DNA of 62,730 bases from positions 1 through 62,730 of the forward strand of contig NZ_VIRS01000039.1 of the NCBI RefSeq assembly GCF_006912135.1. The letters run 5' to 3'. This DNA comes from Cryptosporangium phraense (GTDB lineage: Bacteria; Actinomycetota; Actinomycetes; Mycobacteriales; Cryptosporangiaceae). The notes under the pieces were generated by a model. The model was not told the DNA's origin. It searched no databases and saw only the letters and a list, made by a program, of their open reading frames with translations. Positions 53,926 to 62,452 of this stretch are shown here, one piece after another; the first letter of the stretch is position 1, and every line of letters starts with the position of its first letter. A program made the translations under genes and the position numbers.

Positions 53926-54869
53926 CGGAGGCTCGCCTTCCGGGCGAGCCGGCCGGCCAGCCCCCACTCGACGTCCAGCGCCTCGGTCCGCATCCGCCCG
54001 TCCAAATACAGCATCGTGTCGATCCCGGACCGGAACGCCCACACGACGACCAACGGGAGGTAGTAGGCGACGGCCACCGAGATCGACAGCAGCAGGAGCG
54101 CGCCGTGGTTGCCGTTGGCCAGCGCGTCGTCTCCGACGACGGCCTCCACGATCAGGCTGGTGATGATCGTCAGCGGCAGGAACAGCATCAGCCAGACGAC
54201 GCCGCTGACCAGACCGGCCAGCAACCGGATCCCGAGCTGGCGGAACAGCGACGCGCCGGTGCCCCCGCCGACCTGGATCCCGCGCTTCAGCGCGGTGCCG
54301 ATCGACGCGCCCTCGAACACCATGACCAGCACCGAGAGTCGCATCAGGCCACCGAACAGCGGCACGAAGTACCCGACGATCGGGATCGCCGCGATGACCG
54401 TGTTCACGCCGGTCAGCGCCAGTGCGAGCAGCATCAGCCGGCCGAGCCGGGGCCGCATCCGGGCCCACACCGACGCCAGGTTCGACGGCGCTCCGGCGGC
54501 TTCCTGCGCCACCGCGATCGCGGCCGACGCGCTGGTCATCACCGCGGCCACGGTGGAGCCCAGCGAGGCCACCACCGAGAAGATCGTGAGCGTCAGGAAA
54601 AAGAGCAGCAGGTCGGTGCCGGCCGACGACGAGTCGCGGCTGAGCAGGCTGGTCAACACCCACCACAGCGGGACGCTGATGAGCAGCTGGACGCAGACCA
54701 TCACGGCGGCGACGCCGAGCGTCGGCCCGGGGTGGCGACGGAGCAGGTCCATGCCGCCGTCGAGGATCTCGCCGACCGAGAGCGGCCGGAGCGGGACGGG
54801 CCCGGAGCCCGGCCCGGCGGACAGCGGGGGCAGTCCGACCGGCGGAGCCGGCGCGGTCACCGTGCTCAC
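53922..54869 (-). CDS. multi-pass membrane protein (GDPD-membrane-domain-like)
   Basis: A 315-residue protein with a Pro-rich N-terminus (about 1-30) and about six hydrophobic helices. The block RPLSVGEILDGGMDLLRRHPG is typical of actinobacterial proteins annotated as glycerophosphodiesterase membrane domain or DUF7544. No catalytic phosphodiesterase residues are seen. GTG at 54869 is preceded by ggagggg. It is the first gene of the MoxR operon and is divergent from mtrA by 123 bases. Confidence 0.8.
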   Translation of the reverse strand: MSTVTAPAPPVGLPPLSAGPGSGPVPLRPLSVGEILDGGMDLLRRHPGPTLGVAAVMVCVQLLISVPLWWVLTSLLSRDSSSAGTDLLLFFLTLTIFSVVASLGSTVAAVMTSASAAIAVAQEAAGAPSNLASVWARMRPRLGRLMLLALALTGVNTVIAAIPIVGYFVPLFGGLMRLSVLVMVFEGASIGTALKRGIQVGGGTGASLFRQLGIRLLAGLVSGVVWLMLFLPLTIITSLIVEAVVGDDALANGNHGALLLLSISVAVAYYLPLVVVWAFRSGIDTMLYLDGRMRTEALDVEWGLAGRLARKASLR

Positions 54870-54992
54870 CCGCGAATCCCCTCCCGGTCGGTGACTGTTT
54901 GCAACATGGTGCCATGCCCTCGCGAGGCCATTCCGGCGCGTCAGTACGGCGGCGCCCGGGCAACTCGTGGCGGAGAGTGCCACGATGTGGGC

Positions 54993-55682
54993 ATGAGAGC
55001 GCGTGTGCTGGTGGTCGACGACGATCCTGCCCTGGCCGAGATGCTCGGAATCGTGCTACGTGGTGAGGGTTTCGCCCCCTCGTTCGTTGCTGACGGTGAA
55101 GCAGCGCTCACGGTCTTCCGGGAGACCCGGCCCGATTTGGTGCTGCTCGACCTCATGCTCCCGGGCATGAGCGGGCTGGACGTCTGTCGGGCGGTTCGGG
55201 CGGAATCCGGGGTTCCGATCGTGATGCTGACCGCGAAGAGCGACACGGTCGACGTGGTGCTGGGGCTGGAGTCCGGGGCAGACGACTACGTCGTCAAGCC
55301 GTTCAAGCCCAAGGAGTTGGTGGCCCGGGTCCGGGCCCGGTTGCGGCGGGGCGAGGAAGCACCGCCCGAGACGCTGACGATCGGCCCGCCGCACGCCCAG
55401 GTCGAGATCGACGTCCCCGGGCACTCGGTGACCCGCGAGGGCAACCCGATCGCGCTGACCCCGCTGGAGTTCGACCTGCTGGTCGCGCTGGCCCGCAAGC
55501 CGCGTCAGGTGTTCACCCGCGAGGTCCTGCTCGAGCAGGTCTGGGGTTACCGGCACGCGGCCGACACCCGGCTGGTCAACGTCCACGTCCAGCGCCTGCG
55601 GGCGAAGGTCGAGCGCGACCCCGAGCACCCCGAGGTCGTGCTGACGGTCCGGGGCGTCGGCTACAAGGCGGGCACGGGGTGA
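54993..55682 (+). CDS. mtrA: response regulator MtrA
   Basis: A 229-residue OmpR/PhoB-type regulator. The receiver has VVDDDPALAEML, the phospho-acceptor Asp53 in LLDLMLPG, Thr in VMLTAKSD and Lys in VKPFKPKE. The winged helix carries TPLEFDLLVALARKP, VWGYRHAADTRLVNVHVQRL and RGVGYKAG. In actinobacteria MtrA controls cell-wall, division and replication genes, and in streptomycetes also development. mtrB starts inside its stop codon. Upstream lies the divergent MoxR operon. Confidence 0.96.
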   Translation: MRARVLVVDDDPALAEMLGIVLRGEGFAPSFVADGEAALTVFRETRPDLVLLDLMLPGMSGLDVCRAVRAESGVPIVMLTAKSDTVDVVLGLESGADDYVVKPFKPKELVARVRARLRRGEEAPPETLTIGPPHAQVEIDVPGHSVTREGNPIALTPLEFDLLVALARKPRQVFTREVLLEQVWGYRHAADTRLVNVHVQRLRAKVERDPEHPEVVLTVRGVGYKAGTG

Positions 55683-57364
55683 GGCGGTGGTTTCAGCGCG
55701 CCCTCCGGGCGGCTCGCTGGCTCACCGCACGCGTGCTGGCCCGCTGGCGCCGGTCGCTCCAGCTGCGGGTGGTCGCCAGCACGCTGATCGCCAGCAGCAT
55801 CATGACCGTCGCACTGGGCCTGTTCGTCGTACACCGGGTCACCGACGGGCTGGTCGCGGCCGAGCGGGAACAGGCCCTGGCCCAGCTGGCCAGCGGCGCG
55901 AACTACCTCGGGAACGAGCTGTACGGCCTCAACGGCCCGGACGACCCCGATCTCGACAGCACGGTCCGCCTCGCGGTCGCGAACCTCTCCGCGAGCGGCG
56001 CTCGCAGCGCCGATTTCGCGGTCGCCGTGCAACAGACCGAGAACGCGCGGCTTCCCGCCAAGTACGTCCTCCGTTACGAGGCGGACGACGTCCGGCCGCC
56101 GGCCGCTCTCGCCCGGCTGATCGCCTCCGGTGAGCAGCGCGGCTACGAGTTCACCCGCACCACGGTGGACGAGCGCCCGGCGCGTCCGTTCCTGGTGGCC
56201 GCCGCGCCGGTCGAGACCAAGGCCGGCCGCTTCGACCTGTACTACTACTTCCCTCTGGACGACCAGGTCGCGACCGTCGGCCTGGTGCAGAACTCGCTGA
56301 CCGCGATCGGCGCGTTGCTGTTGCTGCTGCTCGCGGCGATCGCCGGAATCGTGACCAGGCAGGTCGTGACCCCGGTGCGGGTCGCCGCCCGCACCGCCGA
56401 GCGGCTGTCGGCCGGGCTGCTCGAGGAGCGGATGGTCGTCCGCGGCGAGGACGAACTGGCCCGGCTGGCGCACTCGTTCAACCAGATGGCCGCGAACCTG
56501 CAGCGGCAAATCGTCCAGCTGGAGAACCTGTCCCGGCTGCAGCAGCGGTTCACGTCCGACGTCTCGCACGAGCTGCGGACGCCGCTGACCACGGTCCGGA
56601 TGGCCGCCGACGTGATCCAGATGTCCGCGGACACGTTCCCGCCCGCGCTCGCCCGCTCCACCGAACTGCTGTCGGCCGAGGTCGACCGGTTCGAGTCGCT
56701 GCTCAACGACCTGCTGGAGATCAGCCGGTACGACAGCGGCGCCGCGGTGCTGGAGCCGGAAGACACCGACGTGCGGACGCTGGTGACCCGCACCGTCGAC
56801 GGGCTGAGCCAGCTGGCCGGCCGGATCGGTTCGACGCTCGAGGTGCACATGCCCGACGACGCCGTCATCGCCGAGGTCGATCCGCGCCGGGTCGAGCGGA
56901 TCCTGCGCAACCTGGTCGGCAACGCGATCGAGCACGGCGAGGGCCGCCCGGTCCGGATCACGCTGGCCAGCGATGCCGACGCAGTCGCGATCACGGTCCG
57001 GGACTACGGCGTCGGCCTGCGTCCGGGGGAGGCCCAGGCGGTCTTCGACCGCTTCTGGCGCGCCGACCCGTCGCGGGCCCGGCAGACCGGCGGCACCGGG
57101 CTGGGGCTCTCGATCAGCCGGGAGGACGCCCGGCTGCACGACGGTTGGCTGCAGGTCTGGGGGTGGCCCGGGCTCGGCGCCCAGTTCCGGCTGACGCTGC
57201 CCGCGCGGCGGGGCGTCCGGTTGACGTCGGCGCCGTTGCCGCTGGCGCCTGGGGACGCCGGGACCCGGTATCCGCGGGCCATCGAAGGGCCCCGGATCGA
57301 GGGGCCGCGTACCGAGCCGGTGATCCCGCACCCGGCCGACACCGAGGTGGGGAACCGTGGCTAG
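55679..57364 (+). CDS. mtrB: sensor histidine kinase MtrB
   Basis: A 561-residue membrane kinase. Two membrane helices (about 25-50 and 198-225) enclose an extracellular loop; a HAMP domain follows, then HisKA with SHELRTPLTT (His297), and HATPase with NLVGNAIEHG, DYGVGLRPGE and TGGTGLGLSI. The C-terminal tail is Pro/Arg-rich. GTG overlaps the mtrA TGA by four bases. It phosphorylates MtrA; LpqB, encoded directly after, is known in mycobacteria to interact with it. Confidence 0.96.
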   Translation: MRRWFQRALRAARWLTARVLARWRRSLQLRVVASTLIASSIMTVALGLFVVHRVTDGLVAAEREQALAQLASGANYLGNELYGLNGPDDPDLDSTVRLAVANLSASGARSADFAVAVQQTENARLPAKYVLRYEADDVRPPAALARLIASGEQRGYEFTRTTVDERPARPFLVAAAPVETKAGRFDLYYYFPLDDQVATVGLVQNSLTAIGALLLLLLAAIAGIVTRQVVTPVRVAARTAERLSAGLLEERMVVRGEDELARLAHSFNQMAANLQRQIVQLENLSRLQQRFTSDVSHELRTPLTTVRMAADVIQMSADTFPPALARSTELLSAEVDRFESLLNDLLEISRYDSGAAVLEPEDTDVRTLVTRTVDGLSQLAGRIGSTLEVHMPDDAVIAEVDPRRVERILRNLVGNAIEHGEGRPVRITLASDADAVAITVRDYGVGLRPGEAQAVFDRFWRADPSRARQTGGTGLGLSISREDARLHDGWLQVWGWPGLGAQFRLTLPARRGVRLTSAPLPLAPGDAGTRYPRAIEGPRIEGPRTEPVIPHPADTEVGNRG

Positions 57365-59147
57365 GCCGGGCGTCGTCCGTTGGGCCGCCGCCGCGCTGGT
57401 GGCGACCGCACTCGCGGGCTGCGCGCACGTGCCCGACAGCGGGCCGGCCGTACCGATCGCGGTGTCCGGTGGCTCGCCGGGCGGTGAGGCGTCGAACAGC
57501 AGCGTGAACACCGAGCTCCCGGGGCCGAGCGGGGACGCCGACACGTCCGTCCGGTCGTACGTCAACGCGCTGCTGACCACCCGGAACCCGGGACCACTGG
57601 GCGACCGGTACCTGCCGACCAAGGCGCTGCGGACCGCGTTCAGCCAGATCCGGTCGGTCGTGATCGTCAAGGGCGACATCACGACGTCGGTCGCTCCGAT
57701 CGCCGCGCAGGCCGACACCACGACCGCGACGTTCCGCGCCGACCTGCTCGGCACCGTCGACAGCGACGGCGTCTTCCAGCACGGCGAGAACCCGTCCTGG
57801 CAGCTCCAGGTGCGGATCCAGCTGGTCAGGGGCAACTGGGTGTTCGCCGAGCCGCCGCCGATCATCGTCAAGACCGACCAGTTCGGCACCGCGTTCTCGG
57901 AGCAGACCGTGTACTACGCGGCTGCGCCGAGTGCGATCACCGGCACGAACCCGCGGCTGGTCGTCCCGGAGACCCGGTACGTCAACGAGGACATCAGCGA
58001 CCAGCCGAGCCAGCTCGTCGACTACGTGCTCGCCGGTCCGTCGGCCGAGCTCAGTCGCGTCGCGGCGAACCCGCTCCCGAACATCAAGCGGACGCGGCGG
58101 GTCGCCGTCGAAGACGGCGACCTGATCATCGAACTCGAGCCGGAGGCCGAGTCGGCGAGCAAGGAAGCGCTCAACGCGTTCGTCGCCGAGGTCGGCTGGT
58201 CGTTGAGCGACTCGTTCCAGGGCGCGGTGCGGTTGCTGGTGGGTGGCCGTCCGCTGGACGTGGACGGGTTCGCGGCGACCCAGCCGCAGAGCGTCTGGCG
58301 GCGCTACAACCCGGCCGTCGTCAGCGAGCCGGGCCTGCCCGCGTTCCAGATCCGGAACGGCGCGGTGCGAGAGCTCACGCCGGGCGGCAACACCGAGCCG
58401 GACCGGCCCGGGCTCAAGCGGCCGATCCTGCAGAAGGGCGTCCACAGCGCGGCCGTGTCCGTCGACCTGACCCGGCTGGCCATCGTCCGGGACGAGCCGG
58501 GCGGGGGGCAGCGGCTGTGGGTGGCGGACGCGTCCGGGACGCTCCAGCCGACGCTGCGCGCGCCCGAGATCGGTCGTCCGACCTGGGGTGGCAACCGGTC
58601 GACGGTCGCCGTGCCGATCAACGGCCGGGTGCTCGAGGTGGGGGTCGGGAACGTCAGCAGGCCGACCGAGGTCCGCGTCATCGGGCCGGGCGGACGGTCG
58701 CTGACCGACGTCTCGGCGATCCGGCTCTCGCTCGACGGCGTCCGCGGGCTGGTGATCAACGGCGAGGGCAGCACCGCGAAGCTCTACTACGGCACGCTCA
58801 CCGGCGCGACCGGCGGCGTGCTCGTGCTGACCGTCCGCGAGCTGGAGGTCGACGGGACGCCCCGGGACGTGTCCTGGTACGGCCTGGCCAATGCGGCGGT
58901 GGCGGTGGAACAGGCGAACGGGCGGATCTCGGTCGTGCTGGCCCCGATCGACGGGACGCCGGCGCATTCGCAGTCGTCCGACCGGTCGGCACCGTTCCCG
59001 ACCACGGTGCGGATCGCCGCCGACCCGACGGCCAACCCCGAGGACAGCATTCCGCTCGAGGTCGGCGGGAAGATCGTCGACTACAGCGTGAACAGCCGGC
59101 CGTTGAACCCGGATACTCCCGGCGCGGCGCCGTTCTACCCGGGCTGA
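57357..59147 (+). CDS. lpqB: lipoprotein LpqB
   Basis: A 596-residue lipoprotein. The lipobox ends ATALAGC with Cys22, followed by HVPDSGPAVP, a characteristic start of LpqB. It contains a GerMN-type region and a long beta-propeller-like C-terminal half (for example VSVDLTRLAIVRDEPGG). It lies outside the membrane and modulates MtrB. The GTG start is eight bases inside the 3' end of mtrB, so mtrAB-lpqB is one coupled operon. Confidence 0.95.
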   Translation: MARPGVVRWAAAALVATALAGCAHVPDSGPAVPIAVSGGSPGGEASNSSVNTELPGPSGDADTSVRSYVNALLTTRNPGPLGDRYLPTKALRTAFSQIRSVVIVKGDITTSVAPIAAQADTTTATFRADLLGTVDSDGVFQHGENPSWQLQVRIQLVRGNWVFAEPPPIIVKTDQFGTAFSEQTVYYAAAPSAITGTNPRLVVPETRYVNEDISDQPSQLVDYVLAGPSAELSRVAANPLPNIKRTRRVAVEDGDLIIELEPEAESASKEALNAFVAEVGWSLSDSFQGAVRLLVGGRPLDVDGFAATQPQSVWRRYNPAVVSEPGLPAFQIRNGAVRELTPGGNTEPDRPGLKRPILQKGVHSAAVSVDLTRLAIVRDEPGGGQRLWVADASGTLQPTLRAPEIGRPTWGGNRSTVAVPINGRVLEVGVGNVSRPTEVRVIGPGGRSLTDVSAIRLSLDGVRGLVINGEGSTAKLYYGTLTGATGGVLVLTVRELEVDGTPRDVSWYGLANAAVAVEQANGRISVVLAPIDGTPAHSQSSDRSAPFPTTVRIAADPTANPEDSIPLEVGGKIVDYSVNSRPLNPDTPGAAPFYPG

Positions 59148-59203
59148 GGCCGTCGTCCACAGGGGGGTTACGGGAGGCGAGGCGGCCGGGCAGGGTTTTC
59201 GGC

Positions 59204-59869
59204 ATGCTCGACGCGGTGCTGGAACTCGTCCTGCCGGTGCGGTGTGCGGCCTGCGGGGGTGACCGCGGGCCGCTGTGTCCGGCGTGCGCACGGGAGGTGC
59301 GGGCGGCCCGTCCGGTGGCGGTGCCGCCGGGCGAGCGGTCCGGTGGCGCGGAGCCGGCGGTGTGTGTCGCGTCGGGGGTGTACGGGGGTGCGCTGCGGTC
59401 GCTGCTGATCGCCTACAAGGAGCGCGGAAGCCGGTCGCTGGCCCGTCCGCTGGGGGCGCGGCTGGCGGTCGCGGTGGCGGGTCTGGGCGGCCGCGGGCCA
59501 CTGCTGTTGGTGCCCGTCCCGTCGTCACCGGCTGCGATCCGCGCTCGCGGTGGTGACCACGTGTTGCGCCTGGCCCGGCGGGCTGCGGCTACATTGCGTT
59601 CCCACGGAGTGGACGCCCGCCCGGCTCAGTTGCTCACTCTGCGTCGCATTCCGGTGGATTCGGTGGGATTGAGCCCGGCTGAGCGTCGAGCGAACATCGC
59701 CGGCGCGTTCGGGGCGGTTCGTGGGGGCGGCCGGGGCGGCGGGGTCGTGCTGGTCGACGACATCGTGACCACCGGTGCGACGCTCACCGAGGCGGCCCGG
59801 GCGGCGTCCGGAGCCGGGTTGTCGGTGGTGGGGGCGGCGGTGGTCGCGGCCACTCGTCGGCGACCCTAG
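59204..59869 (+). CDS. ComF family phosphoribosyltransferase-like protein
   Basis: A 221-residue protein. An N-terminal Cys cluster CAACGG and CPAC can bind zinc; the C-terminal half has the PRPP loop VVLVDDIVTTGATLTEAARA. ComF proteins belong to competence or DNA-uptake systems, though in actinobacteria the role is uncertain. It is located 56 bases after lpqB, as in many actinobacteria. It starts with ATG after a modest ggaggcg further upstream. Confidence 0.9.
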   Translation: MLDAVLELVLPVRCAACGGDRGPLCPACAREVRAARPVAVPPGERSGGAEPAVCVASGVYGGALRSLLIAYKERGSRSLARPLGARLAVAVAGLGGRGPLLLVPVPSSPAAIRARGGDHVLRLARRAAATLRSHGVDARPAQLLTLRRIPVDSVGLSPAERRANIAGAFGAVRGGGRGGGVVLVDDIVTTGATLTEAARAASGAGLSVVGAAVVAATRRRP

Positions 59870-60223
59870 TTCGTGACGTTAGGTAGTCGCAGGGTTGCGC
59901 TGCGGGTGCAGTCCGTTAGAACCTCGTGTCGCCACGCGCGGTGTCTGTTTCCATTCTGAATGAAGTGGAAAGCCAGTCACCAGGCGTAACAAGCATACGG
60001 TTACCCAAACCGGATGTTTTGCTCGGAGTGGAGGGGTGACTACTACCCCCCAAGGGGTTAGCGTCAGGTTCCTCAGCAGTTCTCGCCCTGAACAGATGGA
60101 TGTCATCGAGGGGAGGTTGCCGTTTACCGGTTGCTTCCCGCCTGTGGGCAGAACCGGTACCTCGCAAATGAAGCCACCCAGCGTTGGGCAGGCTGATCAG
60201 ATCGCGGAAGCGTGGAGGTACGT
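59870..60223. promoter_or_regulatory. leader and promoter region of hpf
   Basis: This 354-base gap is less GC-rich than the rest and holds several inverted repeats, such as ccggt...accgg around 60127-60165 and the ggggtgact-actaccccccaagggg patch near 60030-60057. A long 5' leader is likely. No small RNA or riboswitch family was recognised. I expect stress-regulated promoters but cannot assign boxes. Confidence 0.45.
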
Positions 60224-60853
60224 GTGGACATCGTCGTCAAGGGTCGTAACGTCGAGGTGCCCGATCACTACCGGCAGCACGTGGGCGAAAAAATCGCCCG
60301 GATCGAGCGCTACGACCAGAAGTTGATTCGTATCGACGTCGAACTGTTCCACGAGCCGAACCGCAGGCAGGCGCAGACCTGCCAGCGGGTCGAGATCACC
60401 GTGAAGACCCGGGGCCCGATGATTCGCAGTGAAGCCTGCGCGGCGGACTTCTACTCCGCATTGGACCTCGCGATGACGAAACTGGAGAACCGTCTCCGAC
60501 GCGCGGCCGACCGCCGGCGCGTCCACCACGGTCGTCGCACCCCCGTCTCGGTCGCCTCGGCGATGGCGGACGCGACTCTCGAGCTCCCGGCGTCCATGTG
60601 GACGTCGCCCGACGGCCTGGAACAGCCCGTCGACGGAGCCGTCGCCGTCCTCGACGAGTGGGAGGACGGCCCGTGCCGGATCGTCCGCACCAAGGAGCAC
60701 CCGGGCGAGCCGATGACCGTGGATGACGCCCTCTTCGAGATGGAACTCGTCGGGCACGACTTCTACCTCTTCAACGACAAGGACACCGGCCGCCCGTCGG
60801 TCGTGTACCGCCGCAAGGGCTACGACTACGGCGTCATCTGCCTGGGCATTTAG
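60224..60853 (+). CDS. hpf: long-form ribosome hibernation promoting factor
   Basis: A ribosome-binding protein of about 209 residues. The N-terminal domain VDIVVKGRNVEVPDHYRQHV belongs to the HPF/RaiA fold, and the C-terminal domain has MTVDDALFEMELVGHDFYLF, KDTGRPSVVYRRKGYDYGVI, typical of the long form that dimerises 70S ribosomes. The linker is about 50 residues. I choose GTG at 60224 because ggaggt lies just upstream and it matches the family start; GTG at 60212 is in frame. A strong inverted repeat 50 bases downstream probably ends the transcript. secA, often next, is not in the window. Confidence 0.93.
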   Translation: MDIVVKGRNVEVPDHYRQHVGEKIARIERYDQKLIRIDVELFHEPNRRQAQTCQRVEITVKTRGPMIRSEACAADFYSALDLAMTKLENRLRRAADRRRVHHGRRTPVSVASAMADATLELPASMWTSPDGLEQPVDGAVAVLDEWEDGPCRIVRTKEHPGEPMTVDDALFEMELVGHDFYLFNDKDTGRPSVVYRRKGYDYGVICLGI

Positions 60854-60905
60854 GTTCACGGCCCGCCCAACGCGCCTGCTGGCGCGTCAACGACGACAAC
60901 ACGAT

Positions 60906-60938
60906 GCGGACGCCCGGCGCCTCACGCCGGGCGTCCGC
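60906..60938 (+). terminator. intrinsic terminator after hpf
   Basis: A perfect 14-bp inverted repeat (gcggacgcccggcg/cgccgggcgtccgc) with loop cctca is followed by ctgttccgt. It lies 52 bases after the hpf stop. Confidence 0.8.
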
Positions 60939-60996
60939 CTGTTCCGTGGTCGCCGAGCCCGCCCAGCGATCCGCCCCAACCGCGCTCGGAGCGCGC

Positions 60997-61054
60997 GGAT
61001 TGACGGGAAATCGGCGCTTCCGGGTGGCTCTGGACGCCGATTTCCCGTCAAACC
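60997..61054. repeat. long inverted repeat, copy 1
   Basis: The arm ggattgacgggaaatcggcg pairs with cgccgatttcccgtcaaacc after an 18-base loop, with one mismatch. It opens the first unit of a tandem array. A transcript through it would form a stable stem. Confidence 0.9.
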
Positions 61055-61482
61055 GCGGAACGGGCGCCGAACGAGGAGCGTCTCAGGCGGAGGGGCGCAT
61101 CGCCGGCCCGGCCGTTCACAACGCCCATCGGTGGCGGCGCGGCCAGTCAACGGCGCTGGTTGCGCGGGCCATGGTCGGCCGACAACCAGCTCGGAGCGCC
61201 CGCGTCGGCCCACGGATCACCGGCATGCGGGCCATGGCGCTGAACAGGGCCACGTCAGCGCGCCGCCACGGGGAGGCGAAGCCCGCATCCACGCCCGGGG
61301 CCACGTGACCCCGAGGCAAGTGCCGCAGGCCGCGGTGAAACGACGAGAGACCGTGATCCCCAACGCGCTGATCGAGGGGCAGCTGGGTGCGGGGCTTCAG
61401 TTCGCCGGCGCGCTCGGCCCTCAGTTGCGCCGGAACTGAGGGCGCGTTCGCCTACGGAGTTCCGAGGCACAGCGGGGCGCGC

Positions 61483-61540
61483 GGATTGACGGGAAATCGG
61501 CGCTTCCGGGTGGCTCTGGACGCCGATTTCCCGTCAATCC
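61483..61540. repeat. long inverted repeat, copy 2 (perfect)
   Basis: The 20-base arms ggattgacgggaaatcggcg and cgccgatttcccgtcaatcc are exact reverse complements around an 18-base loop (cttccgggtggctctgga). Confidence 0.95.
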
Positions 61541-61971
61541 GTGAAACGGACGCCGAACGAGGGGCGTCCTCGGGCGGAGGGGTACGGCGCCGCGTCGGCC
61601 GTTAACAACGCCCGTCGGTGGCGGCTGGGGCAATCAACGGCGCTGGTTGGCCGGCCTAATGGTCGGTCGGCGACCAGTTCGGAGCGCCCACGTTGGTGCA
61701 CGGAGTACCGAGCATACGGGCAAGGGCGCTGATCAGAGGCACGTCGGTGCGCCGCCGCGGGAGGCGAAGCCCGTATCGACGCGGGCGGCGGCGTGACCCC
61801 GAGGCAGCAGCCGCAGGCGGCGGTGAAACGACGGGCGACCGTGACCGACAGCGTGCTGATCGAGGGGCAACTGGGTGCGGGATTCAGTTCGCCGGTGCGC
61901 TCGGAGCTCAGCTGCGCCGGAACTCGTGGCGCGCCGCCCACTGGCTCCGAGGCCCAGCGGGGCGGGTGCGC

Positions 61972-62029
61972 GGATCGACGGGAAATCGGGGTCTTGAGGC
62001 GCCCGGAAGCCCCGATTTGCCGTCGATCC
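61972..62029. repeat. long inverted repeat, copy 3
   Basis: Arms ggatcgacgggaaatcgggg and ccccgatttgccgtcgatcc pair with one mismatch. Compared with copy 2, several changes on one arm are matched by the complementary change on the other, so pairing is kept. Confidence 0.9.
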
Positions 62030-62394
62030 GTGGTCGGCGCCGAACGAGGGCGTCGCTGGGCTGATGACTCGGCGCCTGTCAGTGACGATTAGCTCGCTTC
62101 GGGCGGCCCGCGGGCGCTCGTCTGTGGCTGATCGGCCGTGGCTGGGATGTGGCCACTACGAGGCCGCGGAATGTCAGGGCTCTCGTTGTGCGTCGGCGTG
62201 GCGTTATTGCGGCCAGGTGGCGCGCTCGGCGTTGGCCGGTGCGGATTCGCTGCCTCCTTGCGGTCCTGCGACCGCTCAGCTGGGTCAGGTCGGCCAACGC
62301 GGCCGTCGGGCGCCGACCGGTCGCAGGGTCGCGGGGTCGCGATGCGCATCCTCGGTGTCTGCGATGAGCGCGTTGTGGATCCCCGGCGGAACGC

Positions 62395-62452
62395 GGATTG
62401 ACGGGAAAGCGATGCTTCCGGGGCGCGCGAGACGCCGTTTTCTCGGCAATCC
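62395..62452. repeat. long inverted repeat, copy 4 (decayed)
   Basis: The left arm ggattgacgggaaagcgatg and right arm cgccgttttctcggcaatcc still pair at the outer ends but have several mismatches. Confidence 0.65.

Larger units (their letters stand above)
60997..62452. repeat. tandem array of about 487-bp units with inverted repeats
   Basis: The word gga(t/c)tgacgggaaa or its variant starts at 60997, 61483, 61972 and 62395, giving unit lengths of 486, 489 and 423. Units share other blocks, including gccgaacgag, ggtggcgg, aacgacg, gctgatcgaggggca and the end gcgccggaac. Later units are increasingly diverged. No coding frame with a start and domain was found. The unit contains no transposase. 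It differs in sequence and length from the array at about 47 kb. Function unknown. Confidence 0.85.

Noticed and set aside
60904-61308. Short open frames across the 487-bp array
   Set aside because: They follow the repeats, have no ribosome site and carry no recognisable domain.
60997-62452. Paired inverted repeats as insertion-sequence ends
   Set aside because: Each inverted repeat is a single compact hairpin, there is no transposase, and no target-site duplications were seen.
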